Shown piece by piece: positions 5,158-7,105 of a stretch of DNA of 7,105 nucleotides (the stretch's first letter is position 1; the number at the start of each line of letters is the position of its first letter). This DNA comes from Candidatus Hebobacteria bacterium (GTDB lineage Bacteria > Armatimonadota > Hebobacteria > Hebobacterales > Hebobacteraceae). Below the pieces are notes generated by a model. The model made no database searches, was not told where the DNA came from, and worked only from the letters and a program-made list of their open reading frames with translations. The DNA lies in NCBI GenBank assembly GCA_029821235.1, contig JALGTT010000059.1:1-7105 (forward strand), in the 5' to 3' direction. Both the position numbers and the translations under genes were made by a program.

Positions 5158-6309
5158 ATGCGACATGTTGCCTTTATCTACGGCCCCCGGTTCAAGGAAT
5201 ACGATCTGGGGCCCTCCCATCCGATGCGGCCCGCCCGGGTGGAGCGCACCTATGAGTTGATCCGCGCCTGCCACCTGCTGGAGGGTGAGAACGTGCTGTT
5301 CTCCAGCCCGCCGGTGGCGTCGGAAGAGCAGATCGCGCTGGTCCACAGCCCGGAGTACATCCAGGCGGTGCGCTCGCCGGACGAAGGCCGGCCCATGTCC
5401 ACCCCGGCCGAGTTCGGGTTCGGGACCGCGGACAACCCCATCATCCGGGGGATGTATGACGCGAGCGCGCTGGTGGTGGGAGGCTCCGTGCAGGCGGCCG
5501 ATCTGGTGGCGGAGGGAAAGGTGTCGGCCGCCTTCAACCCGGCCGGAGGGCTGCACCATGCCCACCGGACGCGGGCGGCGGGGTTCTGCGTGTTCAACGA
5601 TGTGGCGATCGCCATCGCCCATCTCCGGGAGCGGTGCGGGGATGGGGTGAAGATCGCCTATGTGGACATCGACGCGCACCACGGGGACGGGGTCCAGGAG
5701 GCCTTCTACGCCTGCCGCGACGTGCTCACCATCTCGGTGCACGAGTGGGGCCGCTATCTCTTTCCGGGGACCGGCTACCCGGAGGAACTCGGCGAGGGGG
5801 AGGGGGAGGGGTTTTCCGTGAATCTCCCGCTTGGCCCCAACACCACGGACGAAGTGTACCTGTGGGCTTTCCGGGAGGCGGTCATTCCCCTGCTGGAGGC
5901 CTTCGAGCCCGATTTCGTGGTGAGCCAGTTGGGCGCGGACACCCACTTCCACGACCCTCTCACCCACATGTGTCTCACCACTCACGGGTTCGCGGCGGTG
6001 GTGGACGAAATCGCGGACCGCGCCCCCAGGTGGATCGCCACTGGGGGAGGAGGCTACGATATCACGGTGGTGCCGCGGGCGTGGACGCTGGCCTTCGCGC
6101 GCATGGCCGAGGTCGAGCCCCCCGAACTGATCCCGGAGTCCCAGGCCGACTTGTATCGCTCCTCCAATGACCCGCCTCCGCTCCACGACGACCAAGGCCC
6201 CGAGGTCTCGGAGCGGCGAATCGCCGCCGCGCGGCATTTCGCAGAGGAGATGGTGGGTGAGTTGAAGGAACGAGTGTTCCCCTACCACGGCCTGAGCGCG
6301 GGGGAGTAA
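5158..6309 (+). CDS. acuC: AcuC-type deacetylase of the class I/II histone deacetylase superfamily
   Basis: The product has 383 residues, the expected length for AcuC. It opens MRHVAFIYGPRFKEYDLGPS, the usual AcuC start. Active-site features of the arginase-like deacetylase fold are complete: GGLHHAH (His133/134), YVDIDAHHGDG (Asp170, Asp172 and His174), LGADTHFHDPL (Asp261) and GGGGYD (Tyr300). By homology with the bacterial deacetylase HDLP, Asp172, His174 and Asp261 bind zinc, His133/134 act in the charge relay and Tyr300 polarises the carbonyl. In Bacillus subtilis AcuC removes acetyl groups from acetyl-CoA synthetase, but no acs, acuA or acuB is in this window, so the substrate here is open. 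Other superfamily members act on polyamines or other N-acetyl groups. It lies 17 bp after the second PDZ gene. No clear ribosome binding site precedes ATG 5158, so expression may rely on coupling. The family call is firm; the substrate is not. Confidence 0.9.
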   Translation: MRHVAFIYGPRFKEYDLGPSHPMRPARVERTYELIRACHLLEGENVLFSSPPVASEEQIALVHSPEYIQAVRSPDEGRPMSTPAEFGFGTADNPIIRGMYDASALVVGGSVQAADLVAEGKVSAAFNPAGGLHHAHRTRAAGFCVFNDVAIAIAHLRERCGDGVKIAYVDIDAHHGDGVQEAFYACRDVLTISVHEWGRYLFPGTGYPEELGEGEGEGFSVNLPLGPNTTDEVYLWAFREAVIPLLEAFEPDFVVSQLGADTHFHDPLTHMCLTTHGFAAVVDEIADRAPRWIATGGGGYDITVVPRAWTLAFARMAEVEPPELIPESQADLYRSSNDPPPLHDDQGPEVSERRIAAARHFAEEMVGELKERVFPYHGLSAGE

Positions 6310-6481
6310 CGCGCCCGTAACCCGCGGCCTCCTCCTATCCCATTGGGAACACAAATGGATGATCCGGAAGCACGCGGGGTGGTTGACGGCACACGGCGGG
6401 GCGGTGCGGAGGGGTAGAATGGACGCGTGCCGGGGGAGTCTGGCTCGCCCTCAAGTGTGGCGGGCGCGCAGGGGTGTGGAG
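6310..6481. other. Intergenic region between acuC and the second zinc-ribbon gene
   Basis: This 172-bp gap contains a short dyad TCCCA-T-TGGGA (6338-6348) and a -10-like TAGAAT (6415-6420) without a properly spaced -35. A GCGCG/CGCGC pair around the acuC stop could fold but lacks a T-run, so it is not a convincing terminator. The longer gap, compared with 7-77 bp earlier in the cluster, suggests the downstream gene may have its own promoter. Confidence 0.35.
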
Positions 6482-6748
6482 ATGGAGAAGGTCAGTGCAG
6501 TCATCAGTCGGGTGGAGGTGGAGGACGATTTCCGGACATGTGCGGGGTGCGGCTATGCCCGCGGTTTCCACGTGTCCTTCATCCCGCGGCAGGACAGGAA
6601 TTCGCTGGTGGTGATCCTGGTGTGCCCGAACTGCGGCGCCAGGTTCGATATCGGACAGGTGGTCTGGCGGCATCCCGGGCGGGCGAAGGCGAAGGCCTCC
6701 AGGGGCGGCCGCGGCGCCCGTCGGCGGTCGGCGGGAGCCAAGCGGTAG
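6482..6748 (+). CDS. Small zinc-ribbon protein with basic C-terminal tail (second of two)
   Basis: The product has 88 residues. Two Cys pairs, CAGC (20-23) and CPNC (48-51), bracket a beta hairpin (RGFHVSFIPRQDRNSLVVIL), and the second continues as CGARFDIG, a typical zinc-ribbon layout. Residues 64-88 are Arg/Lys/Gly/Ala-rich and probably disordered; such tails often contact nucleic acid, but this is inference. I chose ATG 6482 because AGGGG lies 7 bases upstream and the conserved-looking part begins there. The frame is open from 6359, but the extra 41 residues look like non-coding high-GC sequence. It converges with the rimI-like gene with a 6-bp gap and no visible terminator between them. 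No named family was recognised. Confidence 0.7.
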   Translation: MEKVSAVISRVEVEDDFRTCAGCGYARGFHVSFIPRQDRNSLVVILVCPNCGARFDIGQVVWRHPGRAKAKASRGGRGARRRSAGAKR

Positions 6749-6754
6749 GACCTG

Positions 6755-7105
6755 TCAGTCCGGCTCCAGGCCGGCGGAGAGCGTCTTCCGCATCACCACG
6801 CCGTCCTCGCCCGTGTCCGCATAGTACCGGGGGCGGAGGGCGATGGGCCGGAACCCCAGCTTCACGTACAGCGCCTGCGCGGCCAGATTGCTCCAGCGCA
6901 CCTCCAGGATGATCTGTCGGGCCTGCAGGTCCTCAGCCACCGCTACGAGGTGGGCCAGGAGCCGGGTGCCGAGGCCCCGCCGCCGTTGGTCGGGGTGGAC
7001 CGCGATGGTGCTGATGTGGGCCTCGTCGGCCACCACCCACATTCCCGCATAGCCAGCCACCTGCCCGCCGACCTGGGCGACGAAGTATCGGCCGTTGGGG
7101 TTGCG
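6755..7105 (-). CDS. rimI: RimI-like ribosomal-protein N-acetyltransferase (5' end outside window)
   Basis: The minus-strand frame runs in from the right edge and ends at TGA 6757-6755, giving the last 116 residues. GNAT features are clear: an AHISTIAVHP strand, then the acetyl-CoA loop QRRRGLGTRLL, then LEVRWSNLAAQALYVKLGF and RYYADTGEDG near the end. The Glu of LEVR and the Tyr of ALY are 12 residues apart, matching the catalytic pair Glu103/Tyr115 of enterobacterial RimI. Known RimI acetylates the N-terminal alanine of ribosomal protein S18; some relatives have wider N-terminal specificity. A GTG at 7060 is in frame, but the conserved frame clearly continues upstream (NGRYFVAQVGGQVAGYAG), so the true start lies beyond the window. 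In many bacteria rimI stands beside tsaB/tsaD, which would be off the right edge. Confidence 0.85.
   Translation of the reverse strand, partial: RNPNGRYFVAQVGGQVAGYAGMWVVADEAHISTIAVHPDQRRRGLGTRLLAHLVAVAEDLQARQIILEVRWSNLAAQALYVKLGFRPIALRPRYYADTGEDGVVMRKTLSAGLEPD

Noticed and set aside
5794..5811. Three GAGGGG copies in acuC as a possible G-quadruplex or repeat element
   Set aside because: They encode the GEGEGEG loop that AcuC proteins commonly have here, and only three long G-runs are present.
5137..6354. 405-codon minus-strand open frame opposite acuC
   Set aside because: It is antisense to a deacetylase gene with a complete active site, and its composition (Arg/His/Gly/Val) is that of a shadow frame.
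6383..6420. TTGACG ... TAGAAT promoter before the second zinc-ribbon gene
   Set aside because: The hexamers are 26 bases apart, too far for a normal sigma-70 promoter.
6749..6775. Terminator between the convergent zinc-ribbon and rimI genes
   Set aside because: Only short imperfect pairings (GGAC/GTCC and CCGG/CCGG) occur, without a T-run on either strand.

Overview
The window is GC-rich chromosomal DNA with dense coding on both strands and third codon positions mostly G or C. No tRNA, rRNA, insertion sequence, phage gene or CRISPR array was seen. Two proteins carry a GspC/PilP-type inner-membrane domain or a membrane-anchored PDZ domain, and an HD-GYP protein is present. Together these fit a free-living bacterium, probably with a Gram-negative-type envelope and from a deep-branching or uncultured high-GC group. 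The sequence alone does not let me name the phylum.

Layout. (1) Positions 1-2759 are read on the minus strand: a membrane-anchored GAF/HD-GYP protein, a Mut7-C PIN-type RNase with a zinc ribbon, and a membrane protein that runs off the left edge. This last protein carries what looks like a catalytically dead transglutaminase-like domain. The RNase stop and the membrane-protein start overlap as ATGA, and a perfect 9-bp hairpin sits directly before that start. (2) Positions 2760-3078 are a divergent intergenic region with a plausible rightward promoter and several dyads. (3) Positions 3079-6309 are a tightly packed plus-strand cluster: TM+PDZ protein, TM+GspC/PilP-like protein, DUF3467 protein, small zinc-ribbon protein, second TM+PDZ protein, and an AcuC-type deacetylase with a complete active site. 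(4) A second small zinc-ribbon protein lies at 6482-6748. It is convergent with the 3' part of a rimI-like N-acetyltransferase that runs off the right edge.

How they may work together. The five small genes before acuC look like one unit. The two PDZ proteins share the same layout and end motif and appear to be paralogues flanking the unit. The first PDZ protein and the GspC/PilP-like protein together resemble GspC split into two genes. I see no secretin, ATPase, pilin or other secretion gene in the window. The cluster is therefore best described as an uncharacterised candidate envelope complex; its function is not shown by the sequence. The HD-GYP protein keeps most of its motif, but two conserved positions are changed (HDxxK to HDIGR, and a late metal-ligand Asp to Asn).
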